This document shows positions 25,916 to 34,570 of a DNA stretch of 64,000 bases, piece by piece. Position 1 is the first letter of the stretch, and each line of letters opens with the position of its first letter. The translations under genes were made by a program, and so were the position numbers. Location of the stretch: the NCBI GenBank assembly GCA_964631325.1, contig CAZVWJ010000012.1:1-64000 (forward strand), in the 5' to 3' direction. Source of the DNA: CAZVWJ01 sp964631325 (lineage in GTDB: Bacteria > T1Sed10-126). Below the pieces are notes generated by a model, which made no database searches, had not been told where the DNA came from, and saw only the letters and a program-made list of their open reading frames with translations.

Positions 25916-27433
25916 TCAGTCAAGCTGAAGTTCCCAGTGCCCCTCTTTTCTGCCTCCAACTCGCTTTAAAATTTCTTCCTCCCTGAGTTTTTTAATATTC
26001 CTCTCTACTGACCGCGGGCTTATTCCAATGTTATTTGCGAGCTTTTGAATGGTAATGTTTTCATTCTCGTATATTTCCTGGCATATCTCTCTTTGGTTTT
26101 GATTCATCCTAGCCCAATTTTTCCCAACCTTTTCCGACGCTTTTCCGACGCTTTTCCGACGCTTTTCCGAACCTGTGTCCACACCTTTAAATTCAGAATG
26201 AATGGGTAGGGTTGCAAGAAAATAAGTGCGATTTCTGTCCGTTTCAAAGCGGGCCTCCGGAGAACCATTTTGTTGCATGTTTCTCCGGATCTTGGGGACG
26301 CCTGTGCTGCGGCCCTCGGAGAGGTCCAGTTCCTTGAGGAAATCACCAATTCTGCGATTGCGGTAGCGCCGGGCGATGACTTTTCCCTTCTCAAAATCCT
26401 CCATATTTACGGAGCGAACCGGTCCCGGAATACTCAGGACATTGATTTCGTTCGGGGATATCCGGACCTCGATCGGTTCCCGTTCCTGGTAACTCCGGTG
26501 GTAGGCCGCGTTAACGATAACCTCTTCCAGGGCGGGATAAGGATAGTTGTAGAATCGTTCGGCTTCGGCCCGGTCATCGTGCTTAATGACCCGTTCCTCG
26601 ATAACGGAGTTTTTCAAGTATGAGAGGGTTTGCTGGATCTGATGGTCCAGCGGCCCCTGGAAAATCTTCTCGTCGAAGACGTCTCCGCCTTCCTGGTCGC
26701 GGAAGTGGACTACTTCAATTTGTGCTGTCGGAAAGTATTCGTGCGGTTCCGGCGTGAAGAAAAGAAGGCCAACGTTCCGGGGAGCAAGATGGGAGTTTAT
26801 TTTATCGGCAATTTCCATCTGCTGACAGAGTTCACCAAACGGAACGTCATCGATGTCCTCATACAGTTCACTATTGACTTTTTTCAGAAATTGGCGGATC
26901 AGTTGCTTGTCCAATTCATCAACGTCAACACGCTGATTAATCCGATCATCAAAAGGTATGTTGGCTGTTAACTCAATTAACTCCGTCCGAGTTTGGCCGC
27001 GAGCTCTAACCGTTTCGGCCCCCTGGCGGATATAATATTCATAGTCGGGGTTGTCACCAAAAGAATCTGGTGCCTGATAGGGACGATTCTGGCCGCCGGG
27101 AATCCAGATGACAAGGATGTTTTTGCCGTCGTAGACCTCAGGAACCGGGCGAGGTTGATACTCCGGATCGAGCCGTTTGCATTTTCCACGCAGTTCCTTC
27201 TGAATCTGCTCGATCTCGGTGGGATTTAATCCGGCAGGAGGAAGCACCGGCTGACCGCTGTCACTGTCAATACCGAGAATTACGTAACCACCGCCCAGGT
27301 TGTGAAAATCATTAGCGAAAGCACAGATTTCCTGGATGGTAGAAAGAGGCTGCCAGCCCTTTTTGAATTCGAGCCTTTCCGACTCCACCGCTCGGCCGTG
27401 GATAAGACCATCCAAGCTAACTGGTAAACTCAT
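25916..27433 (-). CDS. AlbA_2/Schlafen-type ATP-binding protein with HTH tail, 505 aa
   Basis: GAGGT five bases before the ATG fixes the start. Residues 15-130 carry AlbA_2 (ERLEFKKGWQPL, NLGGGYVILGID). The middle holds the ATPase-like region (YPALEEVIVNAAYHRSYQ, NVLSIPGPVRSV). Residues about 425-445 are a short tandem linker (KRRKSVGKASEKVGKN) encoded by three repeats of 'ttttccgacgc'. A winged HTH (LANNIGISPRSVERNIKKLR) ends the protein. It is probably a regulator, or an effector like Schlafen nucleases. Its last 60 codons and 3' flank are duplicated at 16790-17090, and its upstream region at 21933-22027. Confidence 0.8.
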   Translation of the reverse strand: MSLPVSLDGLIHGRAVESERLEFKKGWQPLSTIQEICAFANDFHNLGGGYVILGIDSDSGQPVLPPAGLNPTEIEQIQKELRGKCKRLDPEYQPRPVPEVYDGKNILVIWIPGGQNRPYQAPDSFGDNPDYEYYIRQGAETVRARGQTRTELIELTANIPFDDRINQRVDVDELDKQLIRQFLKKVNSELYEDIDDVPFGELCQQMEIADKINSHLAPRNVGLLFFTPEPHEYFPTAQIEVVHFRDQEGGDVFDEKIFQGPLDHQIQQTLSYLKNSVIEERVIKHDDRAEAERFYNYPYPALEEVIVNAAYHRSYQEREPIEVRISPNEINVLSIPGPVRSVNMEDFEKGKVIARRYRNRRIGDFLKELDLSEGRSTGVPKIRRNMQQNGSPEARFETDRNRTYFLATLPIHSEFKGVDTGSEKRRKSVGKASEKVGKNWARMNQNQREICQEIYENENITIQKLANNIGISPRSVERNIKKLREEEILKRVGGRKEGHWELQLD

Positions 27434-27805
27434 AAAAACCTCTTCTCAATCCTGGTGGACAATGGAATTTTTTGATCTTTTTATAGAAAGACAGAACCAA
27501 CCTGGAAAATACACACACCACCAGAACTCCGGGCTCAAACAGTCTTTTAGTTCCGGATTGGCGCGTTAAAACCAACAATGACAAATCGTTAGAAGACTCC
27601 GCTTGTGAGACATCAACTATTTTAGCATTGAAAAAAACTAAATCGAGGATTCTGTTACGACAAACACAATATTACCTGATTTTTGGGGGAATTTTTAATT
27701 ATTTCAGGGGTGCAACGGCTATTTATTTTATTGCCGCAGGCCCAGGATTTAGAAAATTCTGAGTTGAAGGTGGAAAAATTAAGAGCTAAATAGCTATAAT
27801 ATAAT
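27434..27805. other. spacer upstream of the second AlbA gene
   Basis: Bases 27611-27704 duplicate 21933-22027 and contain the shared extended -10 box TGCTAAAAT on the minus strand, the likely AlbA promoter. No gene is seen in the rest. Confidence 0.5.
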
Positions 27806-28063
27806 TCAGGCGAGTTTTTCTGTCTGGTGAGAAATAAATCTTAGGAAAATTCTCTGTTCTCTGTCAGTTAATTCTTCGAAACGTTCCTTGAATTCAGACG
27901 GAGAGAGATTATTTAGTTTTATATCCCCCTGCAGAGCATCCACCGGAGCCGGCAGAGTCTCCGCGGTTACTTCTTCGTAGTTTTCCTCGAAGTAATTGGT
28001 TTCAGATTCTATCTGCTCCCGCTCATTCTCCCAGTAACGCACATCCGAATCATCAATCATCAT
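27806..28063 (-). CDS. acidic antitoxin-like protein, 85 aa
   Basis: The ATG at 28063 shares its A with the upstream gene's stop (TGATG), with GGGAG five bases before. The protein is short and very acidic in its first half (DDSDVRYWENEREQIESETN), then has a helical tail ending RIFLRFISHQTEKLA. No DNA-binding fold is obvious. It follows a DUF4258-like toxin gene with translational coupling, and an acidic second gene is typical of toxin-first modules. The antitoxin role is inferred from size, charge and position. Confidence 0.6.
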   Translation of the reverse strand: MMIDDSDVRYWENEREQIESETNYFEENYEEVTAETLPAPVDALQGDIKLNNLSPSEFKERFEELTDREQRIFLRFISHQTEKLA

Positions 28064-28332
28064 CAACTCTCCCAGGCCGTGATAAAATCACTGGAGTAAA
28101 ATTCTGTCTCCGGTAATAGTTTAACACATACTGTTAGCCTTTTTCCACTTTGTGTTTGTCCTTTAACAACATAATCCGCGGCGGCTCTTCTTTTATTCTT
28201 ATAAACTGAGCGGTTTGGGTCTTGTAAAACTTCAACAATATCCTCAGGCGTAATATGACCTCGCCCTGATTTTTTCCGGACGTGTTGTATCCGTTTTTGC
28301 CGAATTTTAACCGGCATAAAATCAATTTTCAA
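28063..28332 (-). CDS. DUF4258-like toxin, 89 aa
   Basis: I choose the TTG start at 28332 because GGTGGAG lies six bases upstream; a GTG at 28344 overlaps that site. The protein is basic. HVRKKSGRGHITPEDIVEVL, DPNRSVY and a strand pair (YVVKGQTQSGKRLTVCVKLL, then FITAWES) match the DUF4258/BrnT-like layout of small RelE-fold ribonucleases. It would be the toxin of the pair with the 85-aa gene. A gene for the same kind of small module lies at the left window edge. Confidence 0.6.
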   Translation of the reverse strand: MKIDFMPVKIRQKRIQHVRKKSGRGHITPEDIVEVLQDPNRSVYKNKRRAAADYVVKGQTQSGKRLTVCVKLLPETEFYSSDFITAWES

Positions 28333-28344
28333 AATTAACTCCAC

Positions 28345-29020
28345 CCTTTTGATATTTTATCCCCGGAAGCTTCCACAATTCCTTCCTAATTACTTTCTAA
28401 AATCGGGGCTCCCCCTGTAGATTAATTTTACCTGACTCCCAGAAAAATTTAAATTTTCACGGAAATAAATAATTTTTTAGAGGAACGAGGGGATAAAATC
28501 GTGCTGCGGGTTCTGAGTTGCGGGGTGGAGATCAAGTTCAACACCAAGGATAACGCAAAGGCGCGGAGGCGCAAAGGGGAACGTGATTGAGTGACGAGGG
28601 GAAACCGTATACCGTGACGAGGTGATGGGGGAACTGTCGAAGAGGCGAAGATGCGAGCAGGCAGAGAGGCGGAAGAGCATTGAATCTCGTAATTGAGTAA
28701 TTGAGTGATTGAATAAAAGCAAAGGCAAAGGGAACGCGGAAGAACTCGGAGAGGCGAAGATGCGAGCAGGCGGAGAGGCGAAAGAGCATTAAACCTCGTG
28801 ATGAGGGAAAATCAAAGGGAACGGCAAAGTCAAAATGGATTGCCGGGTCGAGCCCGGCAATGACGGTCTTTCGTATTCTGAATTCCGGGAGCAAACCCCG
28901 GAATGACGTGCTTAATGCTGGATCTTCTCGGGGGACGGAGTTTGATTATTGACTAACTTTTTTAGCTCGCAGTTTGGGGCGAATAGAGACAGCTTTTGGT
29001 CGAAATTTATGACTTTTTGT
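28345..29020. repeat. repeat-dense spacer
   Basis: No gene is supported. It contains 28767-28865 (repeat of 22086-22183), a partial second copy at about 28640-28690 in tandem, 'acgcaaaggcgcggaggcg' near 28552 and 'gtttgattattgactaact' near 28940. Frames on the minus strand here are only translations of the repeats. Confidence 0.65.
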
Positions 29021-29027
29021 AATATTT

Positions 29028-29110
29028 GTAGGTTATAGCCTATTAATTCTTGACTTTTAAGTAGGTTTTAGCCTACACTTTTAGTGATTTAATGAAAGTT
29101 ATAACCTAAG
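29028..29110 (+). promoter_or_regulatory. promoter with twin palindromic operators for mobile mystery protein A
   Basis: GTAGGTTATAGCCTA (29028-29042) and GTAGGTTTTAGCCTAC (29061-29076) are near-identical palindromes 33 bases apart, three helical turns. TTGACT (29050-29055) and TACACT (29074-29079) form a promoter with an 18-base spacer, and the second operator lies between and over them. A further half site TTATAACCTA precedes the ribosome site AAGGAG. The arrangement suggests repression by the HTH protein encoded directly downstream. Confidence 0.75.
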
Positions 29111-29122
29111 GAGCTGATATAT

Positions 29123-29593
29123 ATGTCTGAAAGAATGAATAAACTAGCCCTACGGCAGATGGAAAAAAAATTAGATAAAATTAAATTTGATGCCAAAATC
29201 CCGGACAAGGGCTGGGTGCGCTCTATCCGGAAAGCCCTGGGAATGACTTTAAAGCAATTAGCAAAACGAATTGGTGTGACCAGGCCAACGGTTTCCGAAT
29301 ATGAAAAACGGGAGGCGGCAGGTACGATTACGCTCAACAGTCTCAGAAAAGCGGCAGAAGGGCTGGGCTGTCGGTTCAGGTATGCCCTGGTGCCGAAGGA
29401 TAGTAGCTTGAAGGAATTCCGTGAAAAAGCCGCCCGGAAAGCGGCCGCGAAGCTGGTTGAAAATACTTCCCGCTCGATGGCCCTTGAAGACCAGGAAGTT
29501 TCAGAATCGGAAAAAGAGAAGCAGGTGGAAGAACTAAAACAGGAATTTCTTAATGAGTGGGATAATTCAATCTGGGATGTTGAAGCCGAGTAA
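29123..29593 (+). CDS. mobile mystery protein A, XRE-type HTH regulator, 156 aa
   Basis: AAGGAG eight bases upstream marks the ATG. The protein has the signature of 'mobile mystery protein A': LALRQMEKKLDKI near the start, PDKGWVRSIRKALGMTLKQL leading into an HTH (AKRIGVTRPTVSEYEKRE), then GTITLNSLRKAAEGLGCRF and YALVP, and later SMALEDQ. These are known as the first gene of a mobile pair whose second gene, protein B, has a Fic domain. Protein A is thought to act as the regulator/antitoxin. Here the stop overlaps the start of B (TAATG), but B is cut short. Confidence 0.85.
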   Translation: MSERMNKLALRQMEKKLDKIKFDAKIPDKGWVRSIRKALGMTLKQLAKRIGVTRPTVSEYEKREAAGTITLNSLRKAAEGLGCRFRYALVPKDSSLKEFREKAARKAAAKLVENTSRSMALEDQEVSESEKEKQVEELKQEFLNEWDNSIWDVEAE

Positions 29594-29688
29594 TGGTTCC
29601 CCCGGACGAAGCGACGCCTTTAGCGCCGGAGGAACTCGTTTGGGCTGGTTTGTGGTCCAGATTAAAGTCCGGAAATGACAAACTTTAG
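29593..29688 (+). pseudogene. truncated mobile mystery protein B (Fic-domain partner)
   Basis: The ATG overlaps the stop of protein A. The frame reads MVPPDEATPLAPEELVWAGL and ends after 31 codons at TAG (29686-29688). 'PPDEATPL.PEEL.GL' is the usual beginning of protein B, which normally runs to about 200 residues with a Fic motif (HPFxxGNGR). Nothing of the Fic domain follows: 12 bases later the sbcC gene ends on the other strand. Protein A therefore survives as an orphan. Confidence 0.8.
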
Positions 29689-29700
29689 AAACAAGCTGGG

Positions 29701-32100
29701 TTAGAGGGTTTCGATGGTGGAGCCCCTGGTTTCGGTGCGGGTGGTGAGCATAACATTTTCCAGGCGATCTTTGACGTCTTCAGCGTGGGTGATGAGGAAA
29801 ATCTGGTCGAACAAATCATCCAGGTTTTTGAGGGCCTGGAGAATTTTCAGGCGGCGCTGTTCGTCCTGACTGCCAAAAACTTCGTCAAGGGCAATGAATT
29901 TAATTTCCCGGCCGGCCCGGCGAGCTACCAGCTCGGATACAGCGACCCGCAGGCAGAGGTTAACCAGGTCAGTTTCACCGCCGGAGAAACGGCCGAGCGA
30001 GTGCCATTCACCGGAATCTTTTACCTGCACATCGTAGTCTTCGCCTATCTTTACTTCGCTGTAGAGACCGCCGGTTGTCCGATCCAGCAGACGGGAGGTC
30101 CGGCCGGCCAGGGCGGGACGAATCCGCCGGAGTAAATTTTGCCGGAAATCTTCCAGGTAATTTTTGACCCGGTGAAGATGCCGGGACTCCTCACGCAGAC
30201 GTTCAATCCGGCCCTGTTTTTCCCGTTCTTCTTCCAGCCGCCTGGCCGTCTGTTCAACCTCTTTAGTCGTGCCGGCAAGGGAGCTTTTTAATTCACTTAA
30301 CTCCTCCGTCAGTTCTTCTTTTTGGGAACGAATTTCGTCGAGTTTTTGGCGGGATTCTTTAAATTCAGCCTCATCAAAATCCAGCTCTGTAGTTGCGGTT
30401 TTTAGTTCTTCAATTGTTTCCCGGGTTTCTTCCACTGTCTCCTCGCGGCCCTCAATCTTTTCTTCCAAATCGTCAATTCGTTCAGTTTCAGTTGCCAAAT
30501 TCTGATAAGTTTCGTGAACCTCTTCAAGCTCCTCGAATTCACGGGAGACAGCCGCGTAATTTTCTTCGTCAAAATCCACCTCGCCTATTTCTTCAAGTTC
30601 AGTTTCCAGGTTTTCGATTATCTTTTTCAGTTGTTCAATATCTTCCTGGAAAGTATCACGGCGACTTTTAAGATTTTCAAATTGCTGACTTTGTTCACGC
30701 AGTTCATCCAGCTTATTATTTTCCGCTTCCAGGGACTCTTTCAGGCTGGATTTCTCAGCTTCAAGTTCTTCAATTCCTTCCTCCAGCTCGTCGATCTTAG
30801 CTTGTTTTTCCTCGATCTCTCTGTTGAAATGGCCAATCACTTCTTGATAGTCATCACCCAGTTTCTGGGTACAGACCGGACATTCTCCGTCTTCCCCAAT
30901 ATTTTCCACTTCTTCCCGGTCCCCCTGCAGAGTCTCGACCTGGTTTTCAAACGTTTCAATTTGCTGGCGGTTGCGACTGATTGCTTCCCGAACGTTGGCA
31001 ACTTCTGTTTCCAGTTCGCCGACGGTTGCTTCCTGGTCCTGCAATTTCTCTTCCAGTCCGGCAAAATCTTCAAGGTAATTCTCAACTTCATCCCGGTTCT
31101 TTATCTTTGCATTTAATTCCTCTTTCCGTTCTTCAAGCTGATCAATTTTGTTCTGACGCCTGTGGTAATCGTCCCGGACTTTTTCCAGCTTGTTTTTACG
31201 TTTCTTCAGTTCCCGGTAGCGTTTTTCCCGGTCCTCTAATTCCCCCATTTTTTTCCGTTTTTTCTTAAGCTTTTGCAGTTCGTCTCTTTCGCTTTGTAAT
31301 TGATTGCTGGTCTCTTCGAGTCTTGTTTTCTCAGTTTTTAAATCTGCGGCCAGGTCCCGGTAGTGATCGCGAGTTTCAGCAAGCTCGTCGTGGCTTTCCT
31401 TTCGGGCTTCGAGCTTATTCTTGACCTCCTCCAGCTCCTCTTCCCTGTTCTTTACCTTTTTCTCCTGTTTTTCCGCTTTTTCCTTGAGGGCAGTGAGCTT
31501 TTCCTCTAATTCATCAAGATCACGCAGGTCTTCTTCCTTGCTTTCAGCGGCCTCACTTTTTGTCTTTGCGTCCCGGCGAGCCTGAAGACGGGCCTCCTTA
31601 ATCTGGTCAATATCGAGCATCCGACTGAACATCTCGCGGCGTTTTTCAGCATTAGCTTCGGAGAGAGCGGCGACTTTTTTCTGCTTGGAAAAAACGCTCT
31701 TAAAAAAAGAATCACTCTCCATGTTTAACATTTTATTTTCGACGTATTCATTCACCCCGGAGACCGACTCCGCGACTTTATTACCGGCGGAGTTTTTCAC
31801 CCAGCCATGGGGAGTAAGGCTCTTACCCCGAAAGGACCGTTGGACTTCATAGGGTTCGCCGTCAATTTCAAGTTTCAAAGTGACACGACATTCCGCTGAT
31901 TCCCCGGCCCCGTCGTAGCGAATGGCCGCCTTATCCGTGCGGGAACCGGAGGAACCATACAACACCCAGGCCAGCGCCTCCAGGATTGAGGATTTCCCGG
32001 AGCCATTAGGTCCGAGAATTCCGACCAACCCATAGGGAAACTCCAGGACTTCCTCTTCAAAACAGCGAAAGTTCTTCAATTCAAGTTCACGGATTTTCAT
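29701..32100 (-). CDS. sbcC: SbcC/Rad50-type ATPase, 799 aa
   Basis: The ATG (MKIRELELKNFRCF) is chosen over a TTG one codon earlier. Walker A GPNGSGKS lies at about 30-37. Long coiled coils meet at a zinc hook CPVC near 407-410. The ABC signature (FSGGETDLVNLCL) and Walker B (KFIALDEVFGSQD) lie near 690-745. With SbcD, encoded 46 bases upstream in the same direction, it forms the Mre11-Rad50-like complex that cuts DNA hairpins and trims broken ends. At 799 residues it is near the size of archaeal Rad50 and shorter than E. coli SbcC. Confidence 0.95.
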   Translation of the reverse strand: MKIRELELKNFRCFEEEVLEFPYGLVGILGPNGSGKSSILEALAWVLYGSSGSRTDKAAIRYDGAGESAECRVTLKLEIDGEPYEVQRSFRGKSLTPHGWVKNSAGNKVAESVSGVNEYVENKMLNMESDSFFKSVFSKQKKVAALSEANAEKRREMFSRMLDIDQIKEARLQARRDAKTKSEAAESKEEDLRDLDELEEKLTALKEKAEKQEKKVKNREEELEEVKNKLEARKESHDELAETRDHYRDLAADLKTEKTRLEETSNQLQSERDELQKLKKKRKKMGELEDREKRYRELKKRKNKLEKVRDDYHRRQNKIDQLEERKEELNAKIKNRDEVENYLEDFAGLEEKLQDQEATVGELETEVANVREAISRNRQQIETFENQVETLQGDREEVENIGEDGECPVCTQKLGDDYQEVIGHFNREIEEKQAKIDELEEGIEELEAEKSSLKESLEAENNKLDELREQSQQFENLKSRRDTFQEDIEQLKKIIENLETELEEIGEVDFDEENYAAVSREFEELEEVHETYQNLATETERIDDLEEKIEGREETVEETRETIEELKTATTELDFDEAEFKESRQKLDEIRSQKEELTEELSELKSSLAGTTKEVEQTARRLEEEREKQGRIERLREESRHLHRVKNYLEDFRQNLLRRIRPALAGRTSRLLDRTTGGLYSEVKIGEDYDVQVKDSGEWHSLGRFSGGETDLVNLCLRVAVSELVARRAGREIKFIALDEVFGSQDEQRRLKILQALKNLDDLFDQIFLITHAEDVKDRLENVMLTTRTETRGSTIETL

Positions 32101-32146
32101 CAATAACCCTCGTTAAAAACTCACAGATAGAGGCGAATCAAGCAGA

Positions 32147-33313
32147 TCAAACTTCGTCTTCATCACCAAGAGCCCGGCCGAGGTATTTTCGGCCGGTTTC
32201 CAGAATAGCCTCTGCTTCCTCGGCCTCGGCCAGTTCACAGTTATTAATATAATTTTCAAATTCCTGGCGCAAGTCCTGAAATTCCAGGTCCTCCCCGGTG
32301 GTCAGCTCTCCTTCTGCTCCGATTAACCTAATTTCGCTCTCAAAGACTTGCGTTCTCAGCTCCTGAAGATACTGTTCCTCCAGCAGTGACTGGGTACTCG
32401 TATCAAGGTTTTTCACTGTTAAGGAGAGGAGAGCCTCCGCCCGGGCGATCGTTTCCGGCCACTGATTTTCAATAGTTTCGATCAGTTCATCGACGGAAGA
32501 TTCAGCCGCATCGATTTGTTCTATCCGCAGGAAAGGTCGAGTTTCGATCGGGTGCTCAGTAATTGAGATATCTTCGGCCAGGGTCAATTCCAGAAAACCG
32601 GGCTGATAATCAGATTCATTAAAAGAAAATCGTTCAGTCGCACCACAATAACGGGCATTGATCCGCTTGCTCACTGGCATTCGCTTATGATAATGGCCGA
32701 GCGCCAGATAATCCATATCCAGTGATTCCAGCAGTTCCAGGGGGACGTAGTGTTCGTTAAACTCACCGGAATAGACCTGGTCCCGGACCTGGCGGACGCC
32801 GGCGTGCAGGACGAGGAGGTTCCATTTAGCTTCCGGGTCCGGCTGGACGGATTTTAACCGCGCCTCGAGCTGATCAGATACAGGAGCGTCAGCAACGGCG
32901 TGAACGGTTATTTCTCCCAGTTTGAAGTCCTGGTAGCCCTCTCCCCGGCTGGTCGGATCGGAAGTTACGGCATTTATTCCGGATAACTGATCAAGCGACT
33001 GCATAATTGTGCCAGTAGTGGCCATTTTCGGGGTATCGTGGTTACCGGCAATTACGACGGTGGGAATTTCTGCCCGGGATAATCGGGCAAACTGATTAGT
33101 GGCTACATTTATTGCCCGGTTGGTGGGCCGGACCGTATCAAACAAATCGCCGGCGTGCAGAACAAGATTGGGGCCGAGACTAATAATTTGATCAACCGCC
33201 CGTCCAAATGCATTATAGACGTCCTGCTCGCGCTGGTTGACCCCGGTTTCCGGGTCTATTTTATGAAACTGTCGATAACCGAGATGGGTATCGGAGAGAT
33301 GGATAACTTTCAC
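32147..33313 (-). CDS. sbcD: SbcD/Mre11 nuclease, 388 aa
   Basis: Metallophosphoesterase motifs are all present: SDTHLGYRQF near 7-16, HAGDLFD near 53-59, AGNHDTPK near 93-100 and LGHYHKR near 203. The C-terminal third is the usual capping and SbcC-binding part. It cuts DNA with manganese, powered by SbcC, and acts at hairpins and double-strand breaks. The two genes are a conserved pair. Confidence 0.95.
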   Translation of the reverse strand: MKVIHLSDTHLGYRQFHKIDPETGVNQREQDVYNAFGRAVDQIISLGPNLVLHAGDLFDTVRPTNRAINVATNQFARLSRAEIPTVVIAGNHDTPKMATTGTIMQSLDQLSGINAVTSDPTSRGEGYQDFKLGEITVHAVADAPVSDQLEARLKSVQPDPEAKWNLLVLHAGVRQVRDQVYSGEFNEHYVPLELLESLDMDYLALGHYHKRMPVSKRINARYCGATERFSFNESDYQPGFLELTLAEDISITEHPIETRPFLRIEQIDAAESSVDELIETIENQWPETIARAEALLSLTVKNLDTSTQSLLEEQYLQELRTQVFESEIRLIGAEGELTTGEDLEFQDLRQEFENYINNCELAEAEEAEAILETGRKYLGRALGDEDEV

Positions 33314-33391
33314 TAAAAATCCCTCAAAAAAATCTTAAAGTTTGGCGGCTGGACTATAACCGTACAAAAAGCTTACGTTCTTTACGCAGTT

Positions 33392-33607
33392 TTAAACGGA
33401 TAGATACAGATATTCTAATTGACCCCGGGGGAAAATTAAACTGTTCCGGCAACTACAATTCTGTTTTTCTTCTTTACGGAAAGCTTCTTTACGGCGAGCT
33501 TGAAAGTCATTAGCCAGCAAATCAAAGATATAATAAGAAACTAAAAAACCGGCCAGCAGAACGAGTAAAGAATAAAAATATAGTTTAAACTTAGAAATCC
33601 GAGACAT
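33392..33607 (-). CDS. small putative membrane protein, 71 aa
   Basis: One hydrophobic helix (about 9-29, LYFYSLLVLLAGFLVSYYIF) is followed by a basic segment and a Cys-containing tail. A weak site (GGTGAC) precedes the ATG. It stands alone between sbcD and panD and I recognise no family. The clear membrane helix argues for a real gene, but composition alone is modest evidence. Confidence 0.4.
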   Translation of the reverse strand: MSRISKFKLYFYSLLVLLAGFLVSYYIFDLLANDFQARRKEAFRKEEKQNCSCRNSLIFPRGQLEYLYLSV

Positions 33608-33645
33608 AATTTGTCACCGGAGATATTTTTTTCTTGCTTTAAATT

Positions 33646-33654
33646 TGGTATAAT
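33646..33654 (+). promoter_or_regulatory. extended -10 promoter for panD
   Basis: TTGGTATAAT ends at 33654: a perfect TATAAT with an upstream TG-type extension. Only a T-rich tract stands at the -35 position. Transcription would start near 33661, about 100 bases before panD. Confidence 0.55.
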
Positions 33655-33761
33655 TTGTTTATTGTTTATTGAATGAGTGGCAAGATTTAGTAATGCCTAT
33701 GTTATTGATTTTATCACAGAACTTTGAGCTTTGAATAGTTTACGATATGAGGTGCTTTAAA

Positions 33762-34124
33762 ATGCAAATAGAAGTATTAAAAGGAAAAATTCACCGGGCG
33801 ACGGTGACGGACGCTAATTTAAATTATACCGGGAGTATAACTATTGATAAAAAGCTAATGGACGAAGCAAATATTTATCCCCATGAACGAGTTCAGGTAG
33901 TTAATATTACTAACGGTGAACGCCTGGAGACTTACGTGATCGAAGGAGAGAAGAACTCCGGAGTAATCTGTCTCAACGGGGCGGCCGCCCGCAAAGCTGC
34001 TGTCGACGACAAGGTTATTATTCTTTCCTATGCCTCAATTGATCCCGCCGAAGCTGAAAATTTCAATCCGAAATGCGTGTGGGTTAACGGAGCAAACGAG
34101 ATTGCCGACCGGCGGAAGCTCTGA
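33762..34124 (+). CDS. panD: aspartate 1-decarboxylase
   Basis: The ATG at 33762 has AGGTG eight bases upstream; an in-frame ATG five codons earlier does not. The 120-residue length is normal. NYTGSITID holds the self-cleavage site Gly24-Ser25 that creates the pyruvoyl cofactor, and LNGAAAR and the Tyr (ILSYASI) are conserved. The enzyme makes beta-alanine from aspartate for pantothenate. It stands alone on the plus strand; panB and panC are not in the window. Confidence 0.95.
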   Translation: MQIEVLKGKIHRATVTDANLNYTGSITIDKKLMDEANIYPHERVQVVNITNGERLETYVIEGEKNSGVICLNGAAARKAAVDDKVIILSYASIDPAEAENFNPKCVWVNGANEIADRRKL

Positions 34125-34332
34125 GTGAATTCTAATTCGGAAAACTGAAAGTCTTATAGATCACAGATAAACGCAATGTACGGAAAGGAAAAAGCGCGGA
34201 CAAGTCTAAATACAAAAATCTCTTAAAACTAAATGAGTCCACTCTAAAAAGGTATTAAACCAATTTTTAAAATCCCAGAAGGACTTTAAAACCCGTTTCC
34301 CCCCCATCTAAATAACACGTACGCGTCACAGG

Positions 34333-34362
34333 TCTTCCCCCCTCAGGGGGGGATAATTTTTA
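34333..34362 (+). terminator. G/C hairpin with T-rich tail downstream of panD
   Basis: Six C (34337-34342), a short TCA loop and at least six G, followed by 'ataattttt'. The form fits an intrinsic terminator for panD, although it lies 210 bases after the stop. It also resembles the dispersed ccccc...ggggg repeats. Confidence 0.45.
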
Positions 34363-34369
34363 GAGGGAG

Positions 34370-34415
34370 CTAATACTCTAATACTTGAAAAATTTTTCAA
34401 GTATTAGAGTATTAG
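34370..34415. terminator. perfect 46-base palindrome between convergent genes
   Basis: The left arm (34370-34392) begins CTAATACTCTAATACTTG and ends in five A. The right arm is its exact complement starting with five T. All 23 pairs match and only six are G-C. It lies between convergent panD and argF, so a two-way terminator is the simplest reading, but the absence of a loop and the low GC are unusual. Confidence 0.5.
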
Positions 34416-34570
34416 CCCAGATCACCCACGATATTTTAGAATTTTGTGGATGATGTGTATCTACGATACAGCACTCAAGACTGTATGAGCGAATAAATTA
34501 AGTTGTAATATTGGCCCGAAAAATTACAGTTGTTTTTAATTATATATATTCTCTTTGCTTGAGTGCTGGT

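Noticed and set aside
26104..26175. CRISPR-like tandem repeat
   Set aside because: Three 11-base units in direct tandem without spacers encode a protein linker in the AlbA gene.
28477..28894. Minus-strand frames of 83 and 118 codons
   Set aside because: They are translations of dispersed repeats and have no ribosome sites.
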